DNA of 56,253 nt, taken from NCBI GenBank assembly GCA_027343785.1, contig DAHWKF010000143.1, forward strand, positions 1-56,253, read 5' to 3'. Positions 8,609 to 16,905 of this stretch are shown here, piece by piece. This DNA comes from Leptospirillum sp. (GTDB lineage: Bacteria > Nitrospirota > Leptospirillia > Leptospirillales > Leptospirillaceae). Both the position numbers and the translations under genes were made by a program. The notes below the pieces were generated by a model. The model saw only the letters and a program-made list of their open reading frames with translations. It did no database searches and was not told the origin of the DNA. Within the stretch, counting starts at the first letter, position 1; each line of letters begins with the position of its first letter.

Positions 8609-10471
8609 TCAGATGATTGCCCGGAACTTGCACGCATCCACACATGCCTTGCAACGGATACAGGTCGTCAGGTCAATATGCGCAACTTCACCCTTTTCCC
8701 ACGTGACCGATCCTGACGGACAAACCGGTTCGCAAAGACCGCATGTGGTGCAATCTTCTTCGATAACGACATATTTGATCAGGTCATTGCACACCGTACC
8801 CGGGCATCTCTTGTCGCGTATATGGGCTTCATACTCCTCCCGGAAATACCGGATAGTCGAAAGAACCGGATTGGGAGCCGCTCCTCCAAGTCCGCAAAGC
8901 GAGTTGGACTTGACATACATGGAAAGCCGGACAAGCTCGTCCAGATCACCTTCCTGACCTTTCCCTTCCGTAATCCGGGTCAGGATATCGAGCATGATCT
9001 TGGAACCGACACGACAAGGAGTACATTCTCCACAGGACTCATCCTGGGTAAACTTCAGGAAAAATTTCGCCGTATCGACGATACAGGCCGCCTCATCCAT
9101 CACAACAATCCCGCCAGATCCCATGATCGCGCCCGCAGCAACCACATTCTCAAAATCGACGGGCGTGTCCAGACCATCCGCCGGAATACAGCCTCCTGAT
9201 GGTCCACCAAGCTGGGCTGCCTTGAACGGAATTTTCTTCTCGACCATTCCTCCCCCGATACTGAAGATGATTTCGCGGAGGGGTGTTCCGGCCGGGACTT
9301 CAATCAGGCCGGAGTTCTTGATCGAACCGGTCAGGGCGAATGTCTTGGTTCCCTTTGTTTTCTCGCTACCGTATGACGCATACCAATCGCCCCCGTTCAG
9401 GATAATATGGCCAATATTGCCCAGCGTTTCCACATTATTAATCACACTGGGCTTGCCCCATACGCCTTTTTGCGCGGGAAATGGAGGCTTTGGCCAGGGC
9501 ATTCCCCGTTCTCCCATAATGGAAGCGAGAAGGGCCGTTTCCTCCCCGCATACGTAAGCTCCGGCTCCTTCCTTAATTTCCAGATCAAAGCACAGATCCG
9601 TTCCCAGAATATTGTTGCCGAGAAAATTCCGGCTCCTCGCGTCCTCGATGGCTTTTCTGAGGTGCCTTATAGCGAGAGGGTATTCCGCCCGACAATATAT
9701 ATAGCCTTTCTGGGCACCGCCCACAGCATAGGCGGCAATGATCATTCCTTCCAGAACGGCGTGAGGGTCTCCTTCCAGAACAGATCTGTCCATGAAAGCT
9801 CCCGGGTCACCTTCGTCCGCGTTGCAAACGACATATTTTTCCGGACCAGGAGATTTCTGCGTCAGGCTCCACTTCAATCCAGTCGGAAAACCACCTCCGC
9901 CCCTTCCCCGAAGTCCGGATTTCGTCACTTCCTGGACGACTTCTTCCGGGGTCATGGAAGTCAAGGCCTTCTTGAGAGCCTTGTAACCATCCATCGCAAT
10001 ATAATCCTCAATCGAAAGGGGATCGATCATTCCGCATCGTTTTGTGACGATCTTGACCTGCCCCTTGAAAAATGGCATCTCCTCCATCAGAGGTAGCCCT
10101 TCATACGGCTGGGCTCCCGCCAGGGGTATCTGACAGATTGCATATTTTTTGGCGAATTCGTTCTTTCCGAAATGCGACTCAAAAATCTGGTTCAGAGTCA
10201 TCGGCTTGACGTTTTTATAGGAAACACGATATTTCCCCGGCATTGTCACATCGACCAGGGGTTCGTTATGACACATGCCGATGCATCCCGTCGGAACGAT
10301 CCGGACATTCAGCTGTCTCTTCTCGACCTCTTTCTTGATCAGCTCCAGAAGCCCCCGTGCACCGGAAGCCAATCCACACGTTGCCATACCGATATGAATG
10401 ACGGGGAGTTCCGTCTGCATCCCTGAAGACACAGACACATCCTCAAGCGTTTCAGTCAACATAATATCCAT
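8609..10471 (-). CDS. nuoF: NADH-quinone oxidoreductase subunit F with extra ferredoxin domains
   Basis: NADH-binding flavin subunit of complex I, about 620 residues against roughly 430-450 for a plain NuoF. Three parts can be seen. The N-terminal ~100 residues form a thioredoxin-like [2Fe-2S] domain (ATCGLASGA and TGCIGMCHNEPLV). The central NuoF core has the FMN/NADH glycine segment GLRGRGGGGFPTGLKW, the NADEGDPGAFMDR segment and the N3 cluster motif SCGECTPCRVG. The C-terminus has two [4Fe-4S] motifs, CTTCGLCEPVCP and CIRCKACVDACKF. This layout is that of HydB/HndC-type flavoproteins. GGAGAAAGGG fits ATG 10471; the frame stays open to 10519 but has no better ribosome site. nuoE lies 74 bases upstream. 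Confidence 0.94.
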   Translation of the reverse strand: MDIMLTETLEDVSVSSGMQTELPVIHIGMATCGLASGARGLLELIKKEVEKRQLNVRIVPTGCIGMCHNEPLVDVTMPGKYRVSYKNVKPMTLNQIFESHFGKNEFAKKYAICQIPLAGAQPYEGLPLMEEMPFFKGQVKIVTKRCGMIDPLSIEDYIAMDGYKALKKALTSMTPEEVVQEVTKSGLRGRGGGGFPTGLKWSLTQKSPGPEKYVVCNADEGDPGAFMDRSVLEGDPHAVLEGMIIAAYAVGGAQKGYIYCRAEYPLAIRHLRKAIEDARSRNFLGNNILGTDLCFDLEIKEGAGAYVCGEETALLASIMGERGMPWPKPPFPAQKGVWGKPSVINNVETLGNIGHIILNGGDWYASYGSEKTKGTKTFALTGSIKNSGLIEVPAGTPLREIIFSIGGGMVEKKIPFKAAQLGGPSGGCIPADGLDTPVDFENVVAAGAIMGSGGIVVMDEAACIVDTAKFFLKFTQDESCGECTPCRVGSKIMLDILTRITEGKGQEGDLDELVRLSMYVKSNSLCGLGGAAPNPVLSTIRYFREEYEAHIRDKRCPGTVCNDLIKYVVIEEDCTTCGLCEPVCPSGSVTWEKGEVAHIDLTTCIRCKACVDACKFRAII

Positions 10472-10545
10472 CCCTTTCTCCAGAGCCTTACTGGAGGTCT
10501 TATATCTCGTCAAATTCAACGATATTCAGTGAACATTTCCAAAAT

Positions 10546-11052
10546 TCAGACCGGTTCTTCCTGTTTGACAGCCTCTTCTTCAAACTGTCGGATCAGGGAA
10601 ACCATCTTGTCAGCCGACAGTTTGGCGTACGCGGTACCCTGGACCATCGCCATCGGGGCTAGAGCACAGGACCCCAGGCAAGCAACCGGTTCCAGCGTGA
10701 AGAGCATATCTTCGGTATTTTCGCCGGGTTCAATATGGAGCTCTTCCTTGACCTTGTCCACCAGAAGTCCGGCACCCCGAACATGGCAAGCTGTACCGAC
10801 GCAAATCCTCAGGACAAACTTGCCCCTTGGTTCCTGATAGAACTGGGAGTAAAAAGTCAGGACCCCATACATCTTGCTCTTGGGAATTTCCAGTATTTCT
10901 CCCACAAACTCGATGGCATCTGCAGGAACATAACCATATTTTTCCTGAACTTTCTGAAGAATCTGGACAACCGCACCTTCCCTGTTGGCAAATTCTTCAC
11001 AAATCTCTTCAATATCCTCATAGGTGACTTCAGCATGTTTGGTTTCAGCCAT
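10546..11052 (-). CDS. nuoE: NADH-quinone oxidoreductase subunit E, [2Fe-2S]
   Basis: Thioredoxin-fold subunit carrying cluster N1a, partner of NuoF, 168 residues from ATG 11052. Cluster ligands are the pairs C-x4-C in RICVGTACHVRG and C-x3-C in ACLGSCALAPM. The N-terminal helical bundle (YVPADAIEFVGEILEIPKSKMYGVLTFYSQF) is typical. It has a 153-base gap upstream of it before nuoD, the longest inside the operon; I see no clear promoter or hairpin there. Because NuoF here has its own thioredoxin-like domain, this complex carries two such [2Fe-2S] modules. Confidence 0.96.
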   Translation of the reverse strand: MAETKHAEVTYEDIEEICEEFANREGAVVQILQKVQEKYGYVPADAIEFVGEILEIPKSKMYGVLTFYSQFYQEPRGKFVLRICVGTACHVRGAGLLVDKVKEELHIEPGENTEDMLFTLEPVACLGSCALAPMAMVQGTAYAKLSADKMVSLIRQFEEEAVKQEEPV

Positions 11053-11205
11053 CGCACTATCCTTCTGTTTGACAAATCACGACGGGCTCATATTTCCAGG
11101 AAAACCGTGTCCTGGTCTTTAGCGACTTTCCCTCAGAAATGTACCTTGTAACCGATCCCGCCTTTCAGCGGAATGAGAAGCCCCTCCGATCAAAGAGGTG
11201 CTTGC

Positions 11206-12477
11206 TTAACGATCGCATTCCCCCATCACGATGTCATAGGTACCAAAAATCGTAATGATGTCCGCGATCATATACCCCTTTGCCATATGGTCGAATGCCC
11301 CCATATTGACAAAGGAAGGAGCCCTGATCTTCATCCGGTAAGGCTTTCCCGTACCGTCGCTTACGATATAGAAACCCAGTTCTCCTTTGGGGGTTTCCGT
11401 ACCACAATAGGTATCTCCCGGAGGAACATTGAACCCATGCACAACAAGAAGAAAGTGGTGGATCAGGGTTTCCATGTTATGCATCACCCGGCCCTTTTCA
11501 GGAAACGAGACCTTATGGTCATCCGTCATGACCGGTCCGGAGGGAAGCTTGTCGAGACATTGTCGAATAATCTTCGCACTCTGTCGCATTTCCTCAATCC
11601 GGATATAGTACCTGTCATAGATGTCGCCGTTCTGTCCAACCGGGACATCAAACTCGACCTGATCATAAGCCCCATAGGGCTCGAACTTTCTCAAATCGTA
11701 CGGGACGCCCGAACCCCTTAACGTTGGCCCCGAAAGACCAAAGTTGATGGCGTCTTCCGCTGTAATCACGGCGATATTTTTTGTTCGGGCCAGCCAGATC
11801 CGGTTTGTTTCAAGCAACGTGTTGTATTCCTGGATATTGCCGTCAAAAGCCTCAATAAATTTGTAGAGACGGTCGATGACATGCTGGGGGATATCGCTCT
11901 CAACACCTCCGACGCGATAATAATTGGTCGTCAGCCTCGCTCCGCAAAGAATTTCAAAGATATCGAGAAGCTCCTCCCTCTCCCGGAATGTATAAAAGAA
12001 AACGCTCATCGCACCGATATCAAGAGCCTGTGTACCCAGCCAAAACAAATGGTTAACGATACGCTGGATTTCGGCAACGATCGTACGGACGAATTCGGCC
12101 CGTTCGGGAACCTTGAGTTGCAGAAGCTTTTCGACCGTTCTGACAAAAGCGTAGTTATTCGCCATTGCCGAAACGTAATCCAGCCGATCCGTCAAAGGTA
12201 TAATCTGGTTGTAGGTCCTGTATTCCGCTATTTTCTCCGTGCCGCGATGGAGGTATCCCAAATCCGGCACGGAACGCTTGATCCTTTCCCCATCCAACTC
12301 CAGAAGGACCCTCAGCACACCATGCGTACTGGGATGCTGCGGGCCCATATTCAGAAGGAACTGGTCCGTCTGGATGGAAGAATCGAGATTCTGGAGGACA
12401 GCCTGGCGCAAGCTTCCCAGAACGATTTCTTTTTGTCTGATATCTTCTTTAACCCCTGTAGTTTTTTCTGTTTCCAA
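11206..12477 (-). CDS. nuoD: NADH-quinone oxidoreductase subunit D, 49 kDa type
   Basis: Quinone-site subunit of the connecting arm, derived from the large subunit of NiFe hydrogenases, about 423 residues. Signatures are NMGPQHPSTHGVLR, LGYLHRGTEKIAE, the Ile/Val-Asn-His-Leu-Phe helix, RYYIRIEEMRQS and the C-terminal DIVMGECDR. The hydrogenase Ni-binding cysteines are absent, as expected. The frame opens at GTG 12486, but AGGAG touches that codon; the same AGGAG lies 8 bases before TTG 12477, which I take as the start. nuoC ends 52 bases upstream. This is a separate nuoD, not the fused nuoCD of enterobacteria. Confidence 0.95.
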   Translation of the reverse strand: METEKTTGVKEDIRQKEIVLGSLRQAVLQNLDSSIQTDQFLLNMGPQHPSTHGVLRVLLELDGERIKRSVPDLGYLHRGTEKIAEYRTYNQIIPLTDRLDYVSAMANNYAFVRTVEKLLQLKVPERAEFVRTIVAEIQRIVNHLFWLGTQALDIGAMSVFFYTFREREELLDIFEILCGARLTTNYYRVGGVESDIPQHVIDRLYKFIEAFDGNIQEYNTLLETNRIWLARTKNIAVITAEDAINFGLSGPTLRGSGVPYDLRKFEPYGAYDQVEFDVPVGQNGDIYDRYYIRIEEMRQSAKIIRQCLDKLPSGPVMTDDHKVSFPEKGRVMHNMETLIHHFLLVVHGFNVPPGDTYCGTETPKGELGFYIVSDGTGKPYRMKIRAPSFVNMGAFDHMAKGYMIADIITIFGTYDIVMGECDR

Positions 12478-12538
12478 GATCCCCACTCCTCATCAACAGA
12501 CGCATCGCCCGACTCAATCCAAGAACCGACTGGACCCT

Positions 12539-13090
12539 TCAGACAGGAAAATAGGAATCAGAATCACCTTTTTTTCCGTCAATTTCAGGACGGACATCCT
12601 GAAACCTGGGAACAAAAGAGAAACTGTCTCGCCAACCCTTGCCGACCAAAGGAAAGTCTTTTCTGAGCGGATACCCCTCTTCGTAATCGTCCGGCATCAA
12701 TATCCTGCGCAAATCCGGGTGCCCCCTGAATTGTATCCCCATCGTGGCGTAAACTTACCTCTACATGAATTCGGCAACCTTCCAGATGCCCACGACGGAA
12801 TCGACGACAGGCGAATCCTCTGTCACACGCACCTTTACCATAATCCGGTGACGTCGAGAGAGGGAGTACAGGATGTAGACGACCTCAAAACGCTCCGGAT
12901 CCATCGGATAATCGACAGATGTCACATCGACGATATAATCATACGAATACTCGGGATCATCGTGCAGAGCCCTGAAAATCTCAAGGGCATTTTCGGCACG
13001 GACGTATACGGTCAGGTCTCCAAGCGATTCCCTGGACCCCAAAAACATTCCGGCAAAACGTTTTTCCAGAGATTCCGCTACTGGATGCAT
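12539..13090 (-). pseudogene. nuoC: nuoC interrupted by two in-frame stop codons
   Basis: Complex I subunit C (30 kDa type), which packs against NuoD in the peripheral arm. From ATG 13090 a single frame of 184 codons covers a full family length, but it contains TAG at 12761-12763 and TAA at 12755-12757, with one AGG codon between. Before the stops, residues to ...VGIWKVAEFM match the family; after them, VYATMGIQFRGHPDLRRILMPDDYEEGYPLRKDFP is a near-perfect match to its best conserved stretch. Both stops replace the Glu codons of the conserved Glu-Arg-Glu-Val-Tyr motif. No frameshift is involved. The downstream part has an ATG at 12742, with only a poorly spaced AGAGG before it. It could be a true pseudogene, a split gene or a sequence error; the rest of the operon is intact. 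Confidence 0.9.
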
Positions 13091-13096
13091 TGAGAA

Positions 13097-13633
13097 TCAG
13101 CTCCCTTCAGTGGATTGAGAAACACCAACCGGAAAATGTCCAGGAAAAACAGGACGATCCTTCATGATTTTCTCCTGAAGCTTCATCAAACCGTCGAGCA
13201 AGGCCTCCGGACGCGGAGGACATCCCGGAACATACACATCCACCGGGAGTATCCTGTCCACACCCTGAACCACGCTGTAGCTGTCATAGATATTTCCAGA
13301 AGTCGCACATGAACCCATCGCTATGACATAACGGGGCTCCGGCATCTGATCATAGATTCGACGACACACAGGAGCCATCTTTCGCGTCAACGTTCCAGCC
13401 ACGATCATCAGATCCGACTGGCGCGGGGATGCCCTGAACACCCCGGCACCAAAGCGGTCGATATCAAACCTGGACGCCACCGCGCCCATCATCTCGATCG
13501 CACAGCAAGCCAGGCCAAAAGTCATGGGCCACAGGGCAGACTTTCTTGACCAGTTCAGCATCTCGTTGACAGCATCCTGAAGCCGCATGGTGACAACGGA
13601 AAGCTCTCCGTCTTTCTGATGCATCAGTCGCAT
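13097..13633 (-). CDS. nuoB: NADH-quinone oxidoreductase subunit B, N2 cluster
   Basis: Holds the terminal [4Fe-4S] cluster N2 next to the quinone site. The four ligands are in LACCAIEMM (tandem Cys), AMGSCATSG and VPGCPPRPEAL. The protein is 178 residues from ATG 13633, chosen because AAGGAGG lies 7 bases upstream. The frame is open to 13654 but the earlier ATG has no ribosome site. The gene overlaps the end of nuoA by 10 bases, suggesting coupled translation, and ends 6 bases before nuoC. Length and ligands are normal. Confidence 0.97.
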   Translation of the reverse strand: MRLMHQKDGELSVVTMRLQDAVNEMLNWSRKSALWPMTFGLACCAIEMMGAVASRFDIDRFGAGVFRASPRQSDLMIVAGTLTRKMAPVCRRIYDQMPEPRYVIAMGSCATSGNIYDSYSVVQGVDRILPVDVYVPGCPPRPEALLDGLMKLQEKIMKDRPVFPGHFPVGVSQSTEGS

Positions 13634-13995
13634 TCCAGAGCCTCCTTCTTCCATGCATACACATATCCGATGAGAAGAATGAAGATAAAGATCATCATCT
13701 CGACAAGCCCAAACAACCCCAGGCGACTGAAATCAACAGCCCACGGATAAAGAAATACCACCTCCACGTCAAACACCAGAAAAAGCATCGCAATCACGTA
13801 ATATCGGATAGAGAACCGCTCACGGGCATCATTGATGGGAGGAACGCCGCATTCATAGGGGGCATTTTTGTCCTTGTACGGATTCTTCGGCCGAATCAGC
13901 TTTCCGACGGTCAGGGAAATCGCCCCAAACCCAATTGCAACAAGGAGAAAAAGCAAGATAGGGACATAGTGTTCAGGATGGGACAGTGAAAACAT
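13624..13995 (-). CDS. nuoA: NADH-quinone oxidoreductase subunit A
   Basis: First gene of the complex I operon; a small membrane subunit with three helices, 123 residues from ATG 13995. GGAGG lies 6 bases before this ATG. A longer form from ATG 14037 is possible but has no ribosome site and adds 14 basic residues not usual for the family. The loop with APYECGVPP and DARERFSIRYYVIAMLFLVFDVEVVFLYPWA is diagnostic and holds the conserved acidic residues near the quinone channel. The last helix reads FGLVEMMIFIFILLIGYVYAWKKEAL. It is transcribed from the promoter at 14,059-14,087. Confidence 0.96.
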   Translation of the reverse strand: MFSLSHPEHYVPILLFLLVAIGFGAISLTVGKLIRPKNPYKDKNAPYECGVPPINDARERFSIRYYVIAMLFLVFDVEVVFLYPWAVDFSRLGLFGLVEMMIFIFILLIGYVYAWKKEALECD

Positions 13996-14058
13996 CCTAG
14001 GCCTCCAGCGGCGATTTTTCAGTGTATTTTCGCCCATTTTGATTGAAGAGTACTAATC

Positions 14059-14087
14059 ATTCTAAATGTACGGAAAAACAAAGTCAA
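14059..14087 (-). promoter_or_regulatory. Candidate sigma70-type promoter of the nuo operon
   Basis: On the minus strand, TTGACT (14,082-14,087) and TAGAAT (14,059-14,064) are separated by exactly 17 bases. Each box matches the sigma70 consensus at five of six positions. Transcription would start near 14,052 and give a leader of about 57 bases before the nuoA ATG at 13,995. It lies in the 135-base gap between secA and nuoA, the only sizeable gap upstream of the operon. No operator repeat was recognised. Confidence 0.7.
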
Positions 14088-14172
14088 CCCGGATGGGCGT
14101 CCGGAAGGGCCCAAACCCTTGCGGGACAAGAGTCAGGGAGTCGGGTCGAAAAAAGGCGAATTCAGTAGGAAA

Positions 14173-16905
14173 TCAAGCGCCATGGCATTTTTTATATTTC
14201 TTTCCGCTACCGCAATAACAGGGATCATTCCGCCCCGGCTTCCGGGCAGCATGCTGGGGAAGCAAGGGAGCCTCGCCACTCCCAAACGTCTGTCCACCCC
14301 CTGAGGTGGAGGCGATCGTGAAGGGCAAGGAGTCGTCCGAAGCCATCAAGCCCGGCTCCTGAAGATACCCTTGCTCTTCCGGGTGAAGGTAATTGAATGA
14401 TTGCATATCCGGTGCCGGAGGAAGTCCAACGGCTTCCTCAATCTGTCGTGCGTTCCCGATGAGGAGGATCAGGTTTTCCTGGACCGCACTGACAAACTGC
14501 TCAAAAAGGACAAAGCCTTCGCGACGGTATTCAACAAGCGGATCCTTCTGACCGTATCCGCGCAGCCCGATTCCCTCCTTCAGGTGATCCATGTTCAGCA
14601 GATGTTCTTTCCACTGCTCATCCAGGTTCTGCAAGGTCAGGTATCGGACAATGGCCCAAAAAGTCTCCGGACCGAAATCGTTTTCCTTTTTCTCGAGAAA
14701 TGTCCCATACGCACCCGAAAGATGTTCCTGCAACGCTACGATACCAAGGTCCCTCAAGGACTCTGACGGAACGGAGAGTCCCGTTTTTTCGAGAACACCA
14801 CCCACCAGGCCGTCCAGATCCCATGTTTCCGGATACTGGTCTTCGGGGGCGAATTCGCGGACGACAGACTGAATGACGTCCTGCCCCCATTCTTCCAGCA
14901 GCTCCCGAAGGCTCTCTCCCCGAAGCACCTTTTTGCGAAGCTCGTAAAAAATGAGCCGCTGCTGGTTCATCACGTCATCGTATTCCAGAAGTTGTTTGCG
15001 GATATCAAAATGATGGGCTTCTACCTTCTTCTGGGCATTTTCGATCGCTTTGGTCACAAATCCGTGTTCGATCGGAACACCTTCTTCTACCCCCAGGCGA
15101 TCCATCAGACCCTTGATTCTGTCGGCTCCAAAAATGCGCAGAAGATCATCCTCCAGAGAAAGGTAAAAACGGGAAGAGCCCGGATCCCCCTGTCTTCCCG
15201 ACCGTCCCCTGAGCTGATTGTCGATCCGGCGGCTTTCGTGGCGTTCAGTTCCGATAATGTGCAGGCCTCCGGCCTGGACAACGTTTTCCCTTTCCAGCCT
15301 TAGTTTTTCTTCCAGTTCACGCTGAAGGGATTCGATTTCCTCTGTTTCCAGCTTCAAGCCCTGCCGCTCTTTTTCGGCCACAATCGACTTGAGAAGAAAA
15401 TCCGCATTTCCGCCGAGCACAATATCGGTCCCCCGCCCCGCCATGTTGGTTGCAATCGTGACACTGGAAAAACGACCTGCCTGAGCCACTATTTCAGCTT
15501 CAAGCTCATGAAATTTCGCGTTCAGGACCTTGTGGGGAATCCCCTCTTTCGACAAAAGGGCAGACAGATGTTCCGACTTTTCAATGGAAACGGTTCCGAC
15601 GAGAACAGGCTGACCGCATTGGTTTCTTTCCCGTATATCATCAACAATCGCACGGGCCTTCTCATCATATGTCCTGTAGATCTGATCCGGCAGATCCAGA
15701 CGCTGCATCGGCCGATGCGTCGGAACAACGATCACATCCAGATTGTAGATTTTGTGAAATTCCTGAGCCTCTGTGTCTGCCGTTCCTGTCATTCCAGCCA
15801 GCTTCTCATACATTCTGAAATAATTCTGGAAGGTAATCGTGGCCAGAGTCTGGTTTTCCTGTTCGATCTTGACCTTTTCCTTGGCCTCGACCGCCTGGTG
15901 CAGTCCTTCCCCCCATCGTCTTCCGGGCATGAGCCTGCCGGTGAATTCGTCGACAATGATCACTTCTCCGTTTTTCACAACATATTCTACGTCACGATGG
16001 TAAAGATGATGGGCCTTGAGTGCCTGGAGAACATGATGGAACCAGTTTATATTTGCCACATCGTATAGATTGCCGATTCCCAGCCGGTCCTCGACATAGT
16101 TGTTTCCTTCGTCTGTGAGGGTGGCCGTCTTTAGCTTTTCGTCAATCTTGAAGTGAAGATCCCTTTTCATGCCGGGAATAATGCGATCTACCTGATAATA
16201 CAGGTCTGTAGACTCCTCAGAAGGACCGGAAATAATCAGCGGTGTCCGGGATTCGTCAATCAGGATACTGTCAACTTCGTCCACGATCGCATAATGAAGA
16301 CCTCTCTGGACAAACTGGTCTTCTTCATACTTCATGTTGTCCCGGAGATAATCAAACCCGAATTCGTTGTTTGTCCCATAAGTGATATCGGCCTCATAAG
16401 CCTGCTTTCGCATGTCATCTGGCATGTCATGCTGAATAATCCCCGTTGTGAGACCCAGAAAACGGTAAAGGCGACCCATCCAGTCAGAGTCCCGTCGAGC
16501 CAGATAATCATTGACCGTCACCACATGAACACCTTTGCCGGTCAATGCATTCAGGTAAACAGGCAGTGTCGCCACCAGCGTTTTTCCTTCACCTGTTTTC
16601 ATCTCTGCAATACGGCCCTCGTGGAGGACGATCCCTCCCATCAGCTGGACATCAAAATGGCGCATCCCCAAAACACGTCTACTGGCTTCGCGGACGACCG
16701 AAAACGCTTCCGGGAGAAGATCCTCGAGCGGCTCCCCCTTGGACAACCTTTCCCGGAATTCGACCGTTTTTAAAGACAATTCGCTGTCCCCCAAGCCCTG
16801 GATAGCGGGCTCGAAGCCATTGATCTTCTCGATGATTCCCGACATCCTTCGGATTTCCCGATCATTTCGTGTCGGAAATATGGAGGATAGCAATCCTTTC
16901 AGCAT
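14173..16905 (-). CDS. secA: Preprotein translocase ATPase SecA
   Basis: ATP-driven motor of the Sec pathway that pushes unfolded proteins through SecYEG, 910 residues. Motor motifs include MKTGEGKTLVATLP (Walker A), VHVVTVNDYLARRD, DEVDSILIDESRTPLIISG and LRGRSGRQGDPGSSRFYLSLEDDL. The C-terminus keeps the zinc-binding SEC-C tail, RNDPCYCGSGKKYKKCHG, used for SecB or ribosome contact. The start is ATG 16905 with AAGGAG 5 bases upstream. Its A overlaps the TGA stop of the M23 peptidase gene in a TGATG arrangement, so the two are probably translationally coupled. Length is typical. Confidence 0.97.
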   Translation of the reverse strand: MLKGLLSSIFPTRNDREIRRMSGIIEKINGFEPAIQGLGDSELSLKTVEFRERLSKGEPLEDLLPEAFSVVREASRRVLGMRHFDVQLMGGIVLHEGRIAEMKTGEGKTLVATLPVYLNALTGKGVHVVTVNDYLARRDSDWMGRLYRFLGLTTGIIQHDMPDDMRKQAYEADITYGTNNEFGFDYLRDNMKYEEDQFVQRGLHYAIVDEVDSILIDESRTPLIISGPSEESTDLYYQVDRIIPGMKRDLHFKIDEKLKTATLTDEGNNYVEDRLGIGNLYDVANINWFHHVLQALKAHHLYHRDVEYVVKNGEVIIVDEFTGRLMPGRRWGEGLHQAVEAKEKVKIEQENQTLATITFQNYFRMYEKLAGMTGTADTEAQEFHKIYNLDVIVVPTHRPMQRLDLPDQIYRTYDEKARAIVDDIRERNQCGQPVLVGTVSIEKSEHLSALLSKEGIPHKVLNAKFHELEAEIVAQAGRFSSVTIATNMAGRGTDIVLGGNADFLLKSIVAEKERQGLKLETEEIESLQRELEEKLRLERENVVQAGGLHIIGTERHESRRIDNQLRGRSGRQGDPGSSRFYLSLEDDLLRIFGADRIKGLMDRLGVEEGVPIEHGFVTKAIENAQKKVEAHHFDIRKQLLEYDDVMNQQRLIFYELRKKVLRGESLRELLEEWGQDVIQSVVREFAPEDQYPETWDLDGLVGGVLEKTGLSVPSESLRDLGIVALQEHLSGAYGTFLEKKENDFGPETFWAIVRYLTLQNLDEQWKEHLLNMDHLKEGIGLRGYGQKDPLVEYRREGFVLFEQFVSAVQENLILLIGNARQIEEAVGLPPAPDMQSFNYLHPEEQGYLQEPGLMASDDSLPFTIASTSGGGQTFGSGEAPLLPQHAARKPGRNDPCYCGSGKKYKKCHGA

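Noticed and set aside
11053..11205. Possible internal promoter or attenuator between nuoD and nuoE
   Set aside because: The 153-base gap shows no convincing -10/-35 pair or hairpin on the minus strand.
12539..13090. Reassignment of TAG and TAA to Glu as explanation of the nuoC stops
   Set aside because: Other genes in the window end normally with TAG, TAA or TGA and none has in-frame TAG or TAA at conserved Glu sites, so a general code change does not fit.
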